The notes: generated from the sequence alone by a model not told the origin. A DNA stretch of 64,000 nt from Flavobacterium sp. 5 (GCF_002813295.1 NZ_PHUE01000001.1:372001-436000); one strand, 5' to 3'. Shown: positions 17,640 to 27,212, numbered from the stretch's first letter. Numbers and translations: made by a program.

Positions 17640-17807
17640 ATGAAAGATGTTTTTTTGGGATTTTTATTTATAATAGTTGGAATCTTTTTATTGGCTTTTA
17701 CTTATAAAAATCCAGCTGTTCAAATAAAAAGTGCTGATTTAAAAGGCTATTTAGGTGGGATTGGTTTTATTATATTAGGTGTTTTAACTGTTTTGGGTTT
17801 AATTTAA
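17640..17807 (+). CDS. tiny two-span membrane protein
   Basis: 55 residues from ATG 17640; the longer frame from 17577 adds a poor N terminus drawn from repeat-like sequence. Spans DVFLGFLFIIVGIFLLAFTY and YLGGIGFIILGVLTVLGLI. Cassette 17485-18074; the 140 bases after the stop carry weak repeat units (GGAAAGTGGAAAATCGAAAC) and no gene. Confidence 0.55.
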   Translation: MKDVFLGFLFIIVGIFLLAFTYKNPAVQIKSADLKGYLGGIGFIILGVLTVLGLI

Positions 17808-17947
17808 TATCTACTGAAAAGCGAAACCTTATCTCCCAAATTAAGACTTATAATCGAAATGTAATTCTGAAGCCAAACTATCGAACTAAAACTTAAAAAT
17901 GGAAAGTGGAAAGTGGAAAATCGAAACTTTGTCGACAACAAACCCTC

Positions 17948-18080
17948 CTGTAACAGCCGTTACAAGAGATTTGGGCATTTGGCTGAATTTAAAGATGGTT
18001 TTGTACTTGAGAAATTTGTGCATAATGGAAAAAATACGCATCTTTAATCCCAAACCTCTTGTAGCGCCAGGACGTTAGTG
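17948..18080 (+). repeat. attC site, subfamily A
   Basis: R'' CTGTAAC, R' GTTAGTG. Confidence 0.9.
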
Positions 18081-18108
18081 GCAAGCGCCCGTGAAAGGCG
18101 AAAAACAT

Positions 18109-18603
18109 ATGAAAAAATTAATTTTACTTGCAAATATTTTCTTTATTTCCATAATAACTTATGGACAAACAACTGAATTAATAAACGATGCTAAAAAGTT
18201 AAAAATTGTAAATATTGTGAAAATTATTGACAGTATTGGAAAAGAAAAAAAAGAAGGAATAGTTGAAGGTGTTATCAAATATTCGCACGGAAAAAATAGA
18301 ACTTTTGGTTGGGATGCTTATTATTTGACTGATGAAAATACTAAAAATCCTTTAAGAATTAGATATGGAGAAACTAAACCAAATGAAATTGAAAGTTTAA
18401 ATCTTTACTATCAAAATGGAACATTAATATTTGGAGAACTAAAATCTATCACAATTGACAAAAAATCGAAACCAATCAAAGAAATAACTAAAAAATATTA
18501 TTTCGAAAACAGCGAGATTATAAGTCCCGAAGATATAACAGATTCTAACATAGATTATATTTTGGAAAAAGAAAAAATGCTTACGAAAAACATATATAAA
18601 TAA
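18109..18603 (+). CDS. secreted protein of unknown function
   Basis: 164 residues from ATG 18109 (GTG at 18091 in frame is less likely). Cleavable signal peptide KKLILLANIFFISIITYGQ ending at about residue 19. Mature part small and beta-rich (GWDAYYLTDENTKNPLRIRYGE). Cassette 18075-18738. Confidence 0.7.
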   Translation: MKKLILLANIFFISIITYGQTTELINDAKKLKIVNIVKIIDSIGKEKKEGIVEGVIKYSHGKNRTFGWDAYYLTDENTKNPLRIRYGETKPNEIESLNLYYQNGTLIFGELKSITIDKKSKPIKEITKKYYFENSEIISPEDITDSNIDYILEKEKMLTKNIYK

Positions 18604-18611
18604 AAGCCAGC

Positions 18612-18744
18612 CACTAACAGCCGTTACAAGAGATTTGGGCATTTGGCTGAATTTAAAAATGGTTTTGTATTTGGGAAATTTGTGCATAATGGAAAAATTA
18701 CGCATCTTTAATCCCAAACCTCTTGTAGCGCCAAGACGTTGGTG
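18612..18744 (+). repeat. attC site, subfamily A
   Basis: R'' CACTAAC, R' GTTGGTG. Confidence 0.9.
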
Positions 18745-18791
18745 GAAATGCCAAAAAAAATCGCAAAAACAGAAAAATCTCTATTAAAAAA

Positions 18792-18822
18792 TTGCAAAAT
18801 GTTATCTAATTGAATAACTTTG
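18792..18822 (+). promoter_or_regulatory. promoter with operator-like palindrome
   Basis: TTG at 18792, 20-base spacer, TAACTTTG at 18815-18822 (Bacteroidota TAnnTTTG). GTTAT/ATAAC (18801-18818) is an inverted repeat that overlaps the box. The same layout precedes the related pair at 52,401. Confidence 0.6.
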
Positions 18823-18826
18823 TCAA

Positions 18827-19180
18827 ATGGATAGAAAATTTATTAGAGATATTATTTATTACGAAGATTATTATCTTGATTTTTTTAATGCTCAAAAAGA
18901 AGACGTTAAGAAAAAATTCAATTATACTTTACAGTTAATTTCTACTCAAGATAGAATTCCTGAAAAATTTTTTAAACACATAACAAATTCTGATGGAATA
19001 TTTGAAGTCAGAGTTGAAGTTGGTTCTGACATTTTCAGAGTTTTTAGTTTCTTTGATAAAGGAAATTTAGTCGTTTTAGTAAATGGTTTTCAGAAGAAAA
19101 CACAGAAAACTCCAAAAGCAGAAATCAAATTGGCAGAAAAATTGAAAAAGGAATATTTAGAAGATAAATATAAAAAGTAA
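18827..19180 (+). CDS. higB: HigB/RelE-type toxin
   Basis: 117 residues of the Gp49-like group: IPEKFFKHITNSDGIFEVRVEVGSDIFRVFSFFDKGNLVVLVNGFQKKTQKTPKAEI. The KKTQKTP ending is a signature of the family. Only five bases after the TAACTTTG box, so its mRNA is nearly leaderless. Close paralogue of the product of 52401-52733. Cassette 18739-19632. Confidence 0.9.
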   Translation: MDRKFIRDIIYYEDYYLDFFNAQKEDVKKKFNYTLQLISTQDRIPEKFFKHITNSDGIFEVRVEVGSDIFRVFSFFDKGNLVVLVNGFQKKTQKTPKAEIKLAEKLKKEYLEDKYKK

Positions 19181-19185
19181 AGATT

Positions 19186-19491
19186 ATGAAAGCAGAAAAT
19201 AAAAAAATAACATCATTTGCTCAACATTTAGATGAACAATATGGAGAAACTGGAACTGAAACTCGCCAAAAATACGAAGATGAATATGATAATTTTGAAC
19301 TTGGTGTTTTAATTCAAGAAATGCGAAAAGAACGTGGATTGACTCAAGAGCAATTAGCGTTAAAATGTGGCACAACAAAAAATTATATTTCTAAAATAGA
19401 AAATAATGCAAGTGACATTCGCCTTTCTACTCTGATGAGAATAATTAGACAAGGATTAGGCGGACACTTAAAATTGAGTTTAACGGCATAA
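19186..19491 (+). CDS. higA: HigA-type XRE antitoxin
   Basis: 101 residues. HTH domain LIQEMRKERGLTQEQLALKCGTTKNYISKIENNASDIRLST at about 46-87; N-terminal FAQHLDEQYGETGTETRQKYEDEYD is the toxin-contact segment of the family. Five bases after the toxin gene. Confidence 0.9.
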   Translation: MKAENKKITSFAQHLDEQYGETGTETRQKYEDEYDNFELGVLIQEMRKERGLTQEQLALKCGTTKNYISKIENNASDIRLSTLMRIIRQGLGGHLKLSLTA

Positions 19492-19505
19492 ATAAAGGCA
19501 CTATC

Positions 19506-19638
19506 CACCAACAGCCGTTACAAGAGATTTGGGCATTTGGCTGAATTTAAAAATGGTTTTGTACTTGGAAAATTTGTGCATAATGGAAAAAACTCGCATC
19601 TTTAATCCCAAACCTCTTGTAGCGCCAGGACGTTACTG
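19506..19638 (+). repeat. attC site, subfamily A
   Basis: R'' CACCAAC, R' GTTACTG. Confidence 0.9.
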
Positions 19639-19856
19639 GAGACTTGTGCCGAAATTACGCAGGTAAAAATAATTTAAAAATAAACATTTGTTTCCGCAGA
19701 AAGTTTACAAAGCAGAAACGTGAAATTTGGAATTTGCCAACAGAAACGTGAAAAGTTTACGGTTAAATTGTAATTTAGACAAAACAAGTTTCCAATAACT
19801 GCGGTAATTTTTGAATCACGATTCCAGCAAATTTCATTTGACTAAACTTTAATTAT

Positions 19857-20264
19857 ATGAACGCAAGACATTATAGAATAGAATATAACTTATCAGCCTT
19901 AGATTTTCCAGCCATTGAAGGTCCTGGCGAATCAAAAATTGATTTCGGAACTGAATCTCCATTTATCTTAAACAATAAATTGCAACTGAAAATTACTAAA
20001 AAGTATATCCTTGTTGAATTTTATAACAGCAAAGAACACGAAATTCTCACTGCGATATCTGTTTACGAAATACCGATAAGTGAAATTAAAACTAGAGAAA
20101 ACATATATGAATTTTATAATGATGCTACCTTAGGTTTAAGTGAGGCTTATGAGTTTGCAAAAACGAACTTACCACTTCCGGATATTAATTTTCCTAGTTT
20201 GCCTATCGAAGTTTACCAAAAAGAAATTGATAGAGTTTTCTATGTATTAAACACTCTTAATTAA
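19857..20264 (+). CDS. hypothetical protein
   Basis: 135 residues, soluble, acidic, no family recognised. Start ATG 19857. The 225-base leader (19633-19856) is a short version of the repeat-rich family (GCCGAAATTACGCAGG start, GAAACGTGAAAAGTTTACGG end), so the gene appears to sit inside such a cassette (19633-20474), with more family end sequence after the stop (20,297-20,340). Confidence 0.6.
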   Translation: MNARHYRIEYNLSALDFPAIEGPGESKIDFGTESPFILNNKLQLKITKKYILVEFYNSKEHEILTAISVYEIPISEIKTRENIYEFYNDATLGLSEAYEFAKTNLPLPDINFPSLPIEVYQKEIDRVFYVLNTLN

Positions 20265-20347
20265 CCTATAATTATTATTAAAACTACAGATAACACAGAA
20301 GCGTGAAAAGTTTATGTTTCAATTACAATTTCGACAAAACAAGCCTC

Positions 20348-20480
20348 CAGTAACAGCCGTTACAAGAGATTTGGGCATTTGGCTGAATTTAAAGATGGTT
20401 TTGTATTTGGAAAATTTGTGCATAATGGAAAAATCTCGCATCTTTAATCCCAAACCTCTTGTAGCGCCAGGACGTTATGC
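20348..20480 (+). repeat. attC site, subfamily A
   Basis: R'' CAGTAAC, R' GTTATGC. Confidence 0.9.
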
Positions 20481-20655
20481 AACATTATCTAAGAACGTAT
20501 GGATACATGAGAATATTAGAGGGAAGATTGGCTCAGACTGATACCAAAATTGTTTGTAGCGTGTGTTATGAAAATTTGTGCCTAAAAAGGGTTTTTAATA
20601 TTTTTTATTAGAGGAATTGTAGTACTTTCGGGTTTTTAATAAGAAGCTATTTAAA

Positions 20656-21258
20656 ATGAAAAGAATAATTCTTCTATCCATAATATCGTTTATCATTTTT
20701 TCTTCTTGTAGTAGTTCCGGTTACTACCAAAGAGAATTATCGCCTGAAAACACTGGAATTGATTTTTCAAATGGCAAATGGCTTTTAGGAAATATTGATG
20801 TTGATTACGAAATTAAAGACAAATTGACGGAAATGATCGTTAAAGACTTTTCGAAGCATCTCAATGGTCGGTTTGCTAATGCGTTGAACGATAAGTCACT
20901 CCTAATCGCGCGTCAGACTCCAGTGAATCCAAGTAAATCTTTGATTGAAGAATTAAAAAAAGGGACGAATTATGACTATTTTATTAATGTTAAATGCACT
21001 AATGAGAAAAGCAATGATTTACATTCTTTAAAAGGTGAATATGTCGACAGGTTCACGGTCGACAATTACTATTATGGGAGCAAGGTAAATAATGCCATTG
21101 TCCAGCTTGAAATTTACGATTTAAATCGCGGACTAATCATTTACTCCCAAAAAGTACGGGGTTCGTTGGGTAGTGGATTAACTACATCAAAAGCAGAAAA
21201 AAAACTTTTTATTGGTTGTTATAAAAAGATTATGAAACATATCAACAAAGCATCATAA
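20656..21258 (+). CDS. predicted lipoprotein
   Basis: 200 residues. Lipobox IIFSSC with acylated Cys at residue 18 followed by Ser/Gly. Mature part contains VNVKCTNEKSNDL and a C-terminal helix; no family recognised. Unlike most cassettes it has a long 180-base leader with its own promoter-like sequence (TAGTACTTTCG about 30 bases before the ATG), and codon use looks less AT-biased than neighbours. Cassette 20475-21496. Confidence 0.7.
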   Translation: MKRIILLSIISFIIFSSCSSSGYYQRELSPENTGIDFSNGKWLLGNIDVDYEIKDKLTEMIVKDFSKHLNGRFANALNDKSLLIARQTPVNPSKSLIEELKKGTNYDYFINVKCTNEKSNDLHSLKGEYVDRFTVDNYYYGSKVNNAIVQLEIYDLNRGLIIYSQKVRGSLGSGLTTSKAEKKLFIGCYKKIMKHINKAS

Positions 21259-21369
21259 TGTAAATCTCTAAGCGAGAATTCGTATGTGAAATTGGTAGCG
21301 AAATAAAAATTGGAATTAGCAACATTATTAAACTCAATGAAAGGAATTTTGTTAGGCAATATAAACGTC

Positions 21370-21502
21370 GCATAACAGCCGTTACAAGAGATTTGGGCAT
21401 TTGGCTTAATTTAAAAATGGTTTTGTACTTGGAAAATTTGTGCATAATGGAAAAAACTCGCATCTTTAATCCCAAACCTCTTGTAGCGCCAAGACGTTAC
21501 TG
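21370..21502 (+). repeat. attC site, subfamily A
   Basis: R'' GCATAAC, R' GTTACTG. Confidence 0.9.
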
Positions 21503-21991
21503 GAGACTTGTGCCGAAATTACGCAGATAAAAACAATTTGAAAATAAGCATTTGTTTCCGCAGAAAGTTTAAAATGCAGAAGCGTGAAAGTTGAAACTTG
21601 CCAGCAGAAACGTGAAAAACAGAAATGTGAAAAGCATTGCACCGAAAGTTGCTAACCTAAAAGTAAAAGCGTGAAAATTGGAATTTGCCAACAGAAACTT
21701 GAAAGTCGGAATCTTTTTTTGCGCAGAATTATAAATTGAAAAGTAAATAACTAAAAATAATACGTTAAAAATTGCAAACTAAAGCAGAAACGTGAAAGTT
21801 GGAATCTGCCAACAGAAGCGTGAAAAGTTTACGGTTCAATTGCAATTTCGACAAAACAAGCCTCCAGTAACAGCCGTTTGGCGAGATTGGGGTTTTAGGC
21901 TTAATTTGAAGTTGGTTTTGTATTTGGAGGATTTGTGTATAATGAAAAAATTACGCATCTTTATTCCCCAACCTCGCCAAGCGCCAGGACG
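21497..21991 (+). repeat. gene-less repeat-rich cassette (495 bp)
   Basis: Start TTACTGGAGACTTGTGCCGA, end CAAGCCTCCAGTAA. Repeat units as in the 516-bp cassette but in another order, ending GTTTACGGTTCAATTGCAAT. Its first 20 bases equal those of the cassette at 19633. Confidence 0.75.
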
Positions 21992-21997
21992 TTAGGA
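21865..21997 (+). repeat. attC site, subfamily C
   Basis: R'' CAGTAAC, R' GTTAGGA. Arms GTTTGGCGAGATTGGGG and CCCCAACCTCGCCAAGCGCC: stem bases differ on both sides from A and B but still pair. Confidence 0.88.
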
Positions 21998-22489
21998 GGC
22001 ATTGCTCCGTGAACGATAAACAAACAGCTTTAATTCAGATATTTAGCAACTAAAATATTTAACTGACGCAGAAATTGAGAAGCCGAAAATCGAAATATAA
22101 CTCGATGTTAAATTGTTGCGGAAAAGCAAAAGTTATTCACTTTTTGGACAATCGAAGTGGACTTTTATTGTCGATTTTTTTTGAGGTTTATTTGGAAATT
22201 ATTGAAGTTTGATTTGCTGAAATTAATCGGAATGGACAATTGAAAGCTGGAAAAACTTTGTGTAATTAGAATCGACAATTGGAAGGCGGAAAAGCTTTGT
22301 GCAATTGGAATCGATAATTGGAATCGAGTTTCTGGCGTGCTTGTCGTTCGTGTCACAACGCCACCTAACAGCCGTTACAAGAGATTTGGGTATTTGGCTG
22401 AATTTAAAGATGGTTTTGTACTTGGAAAATTTGTGCATAATGGAAAAAACTCGCATCTTTAATCCCAAACCTCTTGTAGCGCCAAGACG
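21992..22489 (+). repeat. gene-less cassette with hairpins and terminator, copy 2 of 3
   Basis: Copy of 8858-9355 (same 498-bp length); terminator-like stem at about 22,147-22,182. No gene. Confidence 0.75.
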
Positions 22490-22495
22490 TTGGCA
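22363..22495 (+). repeat. attC site, subfamily A
   Basis: R'' ACCTAAC, R' GTTGGCA. Confidence 0.9.
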
Positions 22496-22512
22496 GTAAT
22501 AATGAAAAAAAA

Positions 22513-23016
22513 ATGCAGAAAACACTACTCTACTTTGAAAAAGTAAAACTTTGGGAAATAGGTATAATGGTCTTTTACGTTCTTCTTTCTGTGGAATTCT
22601 GTTTCTTTTTAAGATTTGCAAAAAGTGAAATACAAAATCAAAGTCTTTATTTTTATGCATTCTTTACTCAATTATTTCTTTACCATATGTTTTACAAATC
22701 AATGCGGAATATGAACGTTTATATTTATTGTTTATTTATTGGTATTTTACATCTTTGTCTTTATCAATTATTAAAAGAAAATGCCTCAATAATAAACTTA
22801 AACAATAATAAAATTATTAGTCTTCGAAATACAATCATTTTAATTCTAATATTTCAATTTTTAAGATATATAAGCTTAAGAACTCAAAAACAAGAATTAG
22901 TAAGTATTGGTAAAAACAAAAGAGACCTTTTTGATGGAAGAAAAACTACAAAAATAGATTCAATATTATATGTAATTTACATAGCTACAACATTTATATT
23001 ATTGTGTTTTGGTTGA
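22513..23016 (+). CDS. multi-pass membrane protein
   Basis: 167 residues, four to five predicted spans (IGIMVFYVLLSVEFCFFLRF, LYFYAFFTQLFLYHMFY, VYIYCLFIGILHLCLYQLL, TIILILIFQFLRYI, ILYVIYIATTFILLCFG). No recognised family. ATG 22513 is 23 bases after the cassette start; cassette 22490-23149. Confidence 0.68.
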   Translation: MQKTLLYFEKVKLWEIGIMVFYVLLSVEFCFFLRFAKSEIQNQSLYFYAFFTQLFLYHMFYKSMRNMNVYIYCLFIGILHLCLYQLLKENASIINLNNNKIISLRNTIILILIFQFLRYISLRTQKQELVSIGKNKRDLFDGRKTTKIDSILYVIYIATTFILLCFG

Positions 23017-23032
23017 TAAATAAAATTACTAC

Positions 23033-23155
23033 TGCCAACAGCCGTTTGTCGTGATTGGGGTTTTAGTGGAATTACCGCTTTTATTCATATATTCGTTTAG
23101 CCGAAAATACTCTGCTTCGAAATCCCCAACCACGACAAGCGCCAGAACGTTGGTG
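23033..23155 (+). repeat. attC site, subfamily B
   Basis: R'' TGCCAAC, R' GTTGGTG. Confidence 0.9.
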
Positions 23156-23225
23156 GATATACGCCCGCAAAAATCGGAAAACCGTAATATTTTCAAAATT
23201 AGAATATATTCAGTAAATTAGCTGA

Positions 23226-23756
23226 ATGGATAAAGAAGCTGAAATAGGATTAGATTTTGTAATTGACAAGTTAACAAACTCAATAGAAAACGTGATTACT
23301 GGAGACAGTTTTCAGACTGAAATTTCTATTCTTCAAAACTCTGACTTAAAATCTGTAACAAAGAAAAATGGTTGGCTTTTTAATTGGAATGAAGAGTTTA
23401 AAAATCCTGTTAGAGATGTTTATAAACTTACAATTTCTGGAAATTCTAAAATTATTCAAGGTGTTGTTAGTTTAGAAGTTAAATCTGATCACGTCTATAT
23501 GCATCTTGTTGAAAATGCGCCATTCAACAAAGGACAAACGAAAGTTTATGCTGGCGTAGCAGGTAATTTAGTTGCTTATGCTTGTAAATTATCTTTTCAA
23601 CGTGGACACGATGGAAATGTTTCTTTTCTTTCAAAATCACAATTAGTTGAACATTATGAAAAAACGCTTGGAGCATTTCATTTTGGCGGTAGAATTATGA
23701 TAATTGAAACAAAATCAGCATTGAAATTAATCAATAAATATTTTCAAAATAAATAG
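23226..23756 (+). CDS. GNAT-like protein of a two-gene module, paralogue 1
   Basis: 176 residues. The C-terminal half reads like an acetyltransferase core: VAGNLVAYACKLSFQRG (acetyl-CoA-loop-like helix), then SFLSKSQLVEHYEKTLGAFHF, the usual ...n...HYEKLGF ending. The N-terminal 60 residues (FVIDKLTNSIENVITGDSFQTEI) are shared with the product of 53370-53897. A 48-residue basic protein follows two bases later. I infer a toxin-antitoxin-like pair; catalysis is unproven. Cassette 23150-24045. Confidence 0.65.
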   Translation: MDKEAEIGLDFVIDKLTNSIENVITGDSFQTEISILQNSDLKSVTKKNGWLFNWNEEFKNPVRDVYKLTISGNSKIIQGVVSLEVKSDHVYMHLVENAPFNKGQTKVYAGVAGNLVAYACKLSFQRGHDGNVSFLSKSQLVEHYEKTLGAFHFGGRIMIIETKSALKLINKYFQNK

Positions 23757-23758
23757 TT

Positions 23759-23905
23759 ATGAAAACGAAAAAAACAGATTTAGAAATTGATACAATTGGT
23801 GGAATTGGTTCTCTAACATTAGCTGAAGAAAAAGCATTAAGTGATTTTTTTCAAAAGAAAAAACCAACAAAAAAGAAAGCTGAAAAGAAGAAACTGAATA
23901 CCTAA
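23759..23905 (+). CDS. small Lys-rich partner protein, paralogue 1
   Basis: 48 residues: an acidic, hydrophobic first half (TDLEIDTIGGIGSLTLAEEK) with ALSDFF, then a Lys-rich tail (KKKPTKKKAEKKK). The equivalent ORF at 53902-54063 keeps the order LTxxE...ISDF/LSDF plus basic tail although little else is identical. That argues for a real gene, probably an antitoxin or regulator of the GNAT-like protein. Confidence 0.65.
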   Translation: MKTKKTDLEIDTIGGIGSLTLAEEKALSDFFQKKKPTKKKAEKKKLNT

Positions 23906-23918
23906 ATAGATGTACATC

Positions 23919-24051
23919 CACCAACAGCCGTTACAAGAGATTTGGTTATTTGGCTGAATTTAAAAATGGTTTTGTACTTGGAAAATTTGTGCATAATGGA
24001 AAAAACTCGCATCTTTAATCCCAAACCTCTTGTAGCGCCAGGACGTTGTGT
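23919..24051 (+). repeat. attC site, subfamily A
   Basis: R'' CACCAAC, R' GTTGTGT; one loop change, TTTGGTTATTTGG. Confidence 0.9.
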
Positions 24052-24089
24052 GCTATTTTACCACCAAGACAATAACAAACTGAGATAAA

Positions 24090-24959
24090 ATGACCAAAAT
24101 AAAAGAAGAAAGTAGCCCCATATGTGGAATTGTGATGCCAATATCGGCAATTGATGGATGTACAGAAAGTCATTGGAATGACGTTATGGAAATTATTAAT
24201 GATTGTATTGAAGAAGCAGGATTTGAACCAAATATTGTAAGTAATGCTGATGATATTGGAGTAATTCAAAAAAGAATAATTCAAAATCTTTATGATAATC
24301 CAGTAGTTGTTTGTGACGTTAGTGGAAAAAATCCAAATGTAATGTTTGAACTAGGCTTACGTTTAGCATTTGACAAACCAACAATAATTATAAAAGATGA
24401 CCAAACATCATACTCTTTTGATACATCACCAATTGAACACATAGAATACCCAAGAGATTTGAGATTTAATAAAATCGCAGATTTTAAAATAAAATTAATA
24501 GATAAAATAATTAAAACTCACCACAAATCTATTGAAGATCCACATTACAGTACATTCTTAAAACATTTTGGCGAATTTAAAGTTGCTAAAATTGATAAAA
24601 AAGAAGTCTCTCAACAAGAATACATAATGGACGAGATAAAAAGTTTAAGACGATTAATTTTAAATACTAGTAATACTAATAAAAGAATTCCTTTACAAAG
24701 ATATTATGAAGAAGAAACAGACTTTGATAAAAAATTAAATGTTTGTTGTGGTAAAGCAACTTTAGAAAAACTAACAGAACAGTTGAGTATAGTTTTAAAT
24801 TTGCCGAATGTTGAAAGCGCTAAAATTGAAAGTATAAGTGAAGATCATCATCACCTAGATTTAATCTTAGGAGAACAGGCAGATAAAGATTTTATAAGAA
24901 CACAAGTAAGGAAGTTAACAAGAGTTCCAAATAATAGAAAAACTATACAAAAAAAATAA
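24090..24959 (+). CDS. protein with TIR/nucleoside deoxyribosyltransferase-like domain
   Basis: 289 residues. The N-terminal 150 residues have the pattern of the deoxyribosyltransferase-like/TIR-like superfamily: GIVMPISAIDGC, an NPVVVCDVSGKNPNVMFELGLRLAF block with the conserved Asp and Glu, then KPTIIIKDD. Such domains cleave or sense nucleotides and are common in phage defence. The C-terminal 130 residues are helical with a small beta unit rich in His (SEDHHHLDL). Single gene of cassette 24046-25092. Confidence 0.72.
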   Translation: MTKIKEESSPICGIVMPISAIDGCTESHWNDVMEIINDCIEEAGFEPNIVSNADDIGVIQKRIIQNLYDNPVVVCDVSGKNPNVMFELGLRLAFDKPTIIIKDDQTSYSFDTSPIEHIEYPRDLRFNKIADFKIKLIDKIIKTHHKSIEDPHYSTFLKHFGEFKVAKIDKKEVSQQEYIMDEIKSLRRLILNTSNTNKRIPLQRYYEEETDFDKKLNVCCGKATLEKLTEQLSIVLNLPNVESAKIESISEDHHHLDLILGEQADKDFIRTQVRKLTRVPNNRKTIQKK

Positions 24960-24966
24960 AAACAGC

Positions 24967-25098
24967 ACACAACAGCCGTTACAAGAGATTTGGGCATTTG
25001 GCTGAATTTAAAAATGGTTTTGTACTTGGGAAATTTGTGCATAATGGAAAAACTCGCATCTTTAATCCCAAACCTCTTGTAGCGCCAGGACGTTAGCA
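24967..25098 (+). repeat. attC site, subfamily A
   Basis: R'' CACACAAC-type, R' GTTAGCA; one A shorter in the GGAAAAACTCGC loop. Confidence 0.9.
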
Positions 25099-25124
25099 GT
25101 AATTGTAAAAAACGTAAATAAATT

Positions 25125-25697
25125 ATGACAGAAAAGTTTACTTTAAGAGATATTCTTGTTTATACACTTTTAGGATTAATTGTTTTATTTTTTTCTTATT
25201 TGTATTACCCTTGTAAAATAACCTGTATTGTTAAAGACTCTAAAGATTATTCGGATTTGACAGTTTTACTATTAATTCCTATTTGTTATTTAATAGGACA
25301 TATTCTGATGAGTTTAGATGATTTGATTTTCAATGGTTTTTTATTACGCTTATTTCCAAAAAGCAATCCATTAAAAAATAAATGGTGGAAATTTTACAAT
25401 TTTTTATTTTTTGGCTATAGAAATATTGGTATAAGAAACAAAGAGGAAATAACAAATGAAATATTTCTAAAGACTTGTGACAAATTAATTCAAGAAAATA
25501 AATATGAAAAAGCTGAATATTACCAAGTAATGAGTGATTTGTTTAAAGGCATTTTTCTAATCATATTTTTAAGTATTGTTTTTGACTTTCTTCAATGGAA
25601 GTTTGAATTATGGAAACTTATACTGATTTCCTTGATTTGGTATAGAGCTAAAATGTTTTCAGCTTATTATGTTAGAATGATAAAAAGAAATATATAA
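25125..25697 (+). CDS. membrane protein of unknown function
   Basis: 190 residues with three to four spans (ILVYTLLGLIVLFFSYLYY, LTVLLLIPICYLIGHILMSL, GIFLIIFLSIVFDFL, LWKLILISLIWYRA). A basic amphipathic loop sits between spans 2 and 3. Family unknown. Cassette 25093-25832. Confidence 0.68.
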   Translation: MTEKFTLRDILVYTLLGLIVLFFSYLYYPCKITCIVKDSKDYSDLTVLLLIPICYLIGHILMSLDDLIFNGFLLRLFPKSNPLKNKWWKFYNFLFFGYRNIGIRNKEEITNEIFLKTCDKLIQENKYEKAEYYQVMSDLFKGIFLIIFLSIVFDFLQWKFELWKLILISLIWYRAKMFSAYYVRMIKRNI

Positions 25698-25706
25698 AAC
25701 AACTAC

Positions 25707-25838
25707 TGCTAACAGCCGTTACAATATACTTGGGCATTTGGCTGAATTTAAAGATGGTTTTGTACTTGGAAAATTGTACATAATGGAAAAAACTCGCCTC
25801 TTTAACCCCAAGCATCTTGTAGCGCCAGGACGTTGTGC
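25707..25838 (+). repeat. attC site, subfamily A
   Basis: R'' TGCTAAC, R' GTTGTGC; stem pair ACAATATACTTGGG/CCCCAAGCATCTTGT. Confidence 0.9.
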
Positions 25839-25864
25839 GTAATATTGCCCAAAAAACGAAAAAA

Positions 25865-26458
25865 ATGAAGAGATTTTTTGCAATAAGTTTACTAATATTA
25901 TTAACAAGTTGTTCTCATTATTTGGTGAATAATGAAGGATTTATTCGACCACCAAAAAACTATAAATTTAGTTATCAAAAAAGATCTGCAAAACTAACTG
26001 ACAATAAAATAATAGACACAACTGTAATATATTATTTGACAAACAGCAATTATTATAGAGATAGTAATGAATATAAAAACAATGATGGATACATCAGGTT
26101 TTACTCAAACGGACAATTTAAAATACAAGGAACAAAAACATTTCCGAAAATAGAAGATATAAATAATGTTAATTACGGAGTTGTTGGCTATTTTAAAATT
26201 AAAGGAAATGTTATTAAACTGCAAATTTACACAGATATTGATGCAGGTTCAGACCAATTAGAATTCGGAATTATTGATGAGAATAGTGATTTGATTTTAT
26301 TAAATGAAAACCCAAGAACAGACTTTTGCCTTGGTTATTCTGAAAAATCAATCAGAAAAAAAATTAATGAAGTTTCCATTTTTAGAGCAAACCTTAATCC
26401 GAAAATTTATAAAAAAATAAAAATAGAAGGAATGACATACAACCAACCCAATTGGTAA
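25865..26458 (+). CDS. predicted lipoprotein
   Basis: 197 residues from ATG 25865; the in-frame extension from 25835 starts in the cassette boundary and masks the signal peptide. Lipobox LLTSC, acylated Cys near residue 16. Mature part beta-rich with a phrase YIRFYSNGQFKIQGTKTFP typical of small extracytoplasmic proteins. Cassette 25833-26598. Confidence 0.7.
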   Translation: MKRFFAISLLILLTSCSHYLVNNEGFIRPPKNYKFSYQKRSAKLTDNKIIDTTVIYYLTNSNYYRDSNEYKNNDGYIRFYSNGQFKIQGTKTFPKIEDINNVNYGVVGYFKIKGNVIKLQIYTDIDAGSDQLEFGIIDENSDLILLNENPRTDFCLGYSEKSIRKKINEVSIFRANLNPKIYKKIKIEGMTYNQPNW

Positions 26459-26471
26459 TAAAAAATACTAC

Positions 26472-26604
26472 GCACAACAGCCGTTACAAGAGATTTGGGC
26501 ATTTGGCTAAATTTAAAAATGGTTTTGTACTTGGAAAATTTGTGCATAATGGAAAAAACTCGCATCTTTAATCCCAAACCTCTTGTAGCGCCAAGACGTT
26601 ATAT
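26472..26604 (+). repeat. attC site, subfamily A
   Basis: R'' GCACAAC, R' GTTATAT. Confidence 0.9.
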
Positions 26605-27114
26605 GCCAGTTCTGCCGAAATTACGCAGGTAAAAATAATTTAAAAATAATCATTTGTTTACGCCGAAAATTTGAAAAGCAGAAACGTAAAAGTTGGAATC
26701 TGTCAAACGAAATTTGAAAATTGAAAGCGTGAAAAGCAGAAACGTGAAAGTTGGATTTTTGACAATTGAAAACTGAAAATTGGAATGTGAAAAGCAGAAA
26801 CGTGAAAGTCGGAATTGCTAATTGAAACTTGAAAAGTTGGCGCAGAATATATAAACAGAAAAAAGAATTTTAAAAATAAAAACGTTGAAAATTGCTAACC
26901 AAAAATAGAAGCGTGAAAATTGGAATTTGCCAACAGAAGCGTGAAAAGTTTACGGTTAAAATCATAATTTCGACAAAAAGAACCGGCATATAACAGCCGT
27001 TACAAGAGATTTGGGCATTTGGCTGAATTTAAAAATGGTTTTGTATTTGGAAAATTTGTGCATAATGGAAAAATCTCGCATCTTTAACCCCAAACCTCTT
27101 GTAGCGCCAGGACG
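26599..27114 (+). repeat. gene-less repeat-rich cassette, copy 3 of 3
   Basis: Same 516 bp as 6006-6521 and 7489-8004, 19 kb away from the second copy. Confidence 0.8.
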
Positions 27115-27120
27115 TTTTAG
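26988..27120 (+). repeat. attC site, subfamily A
   Basis: R'' ATATAAC, R' GTTTTAG: the following cassette contributes an atypical TTTTAG with two extra T relative to its own R'' (TGCTAAC). Confidence 0.85.
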
Positions 27121-27212
27121 CAGTTATGTTGAAAAAAATCGGGAGAATTGAAGAATCTAACACAATTTTACAACCACTTTTTTTAAATTGAAGTTTAAAT
27201 AAAACGTAATTT

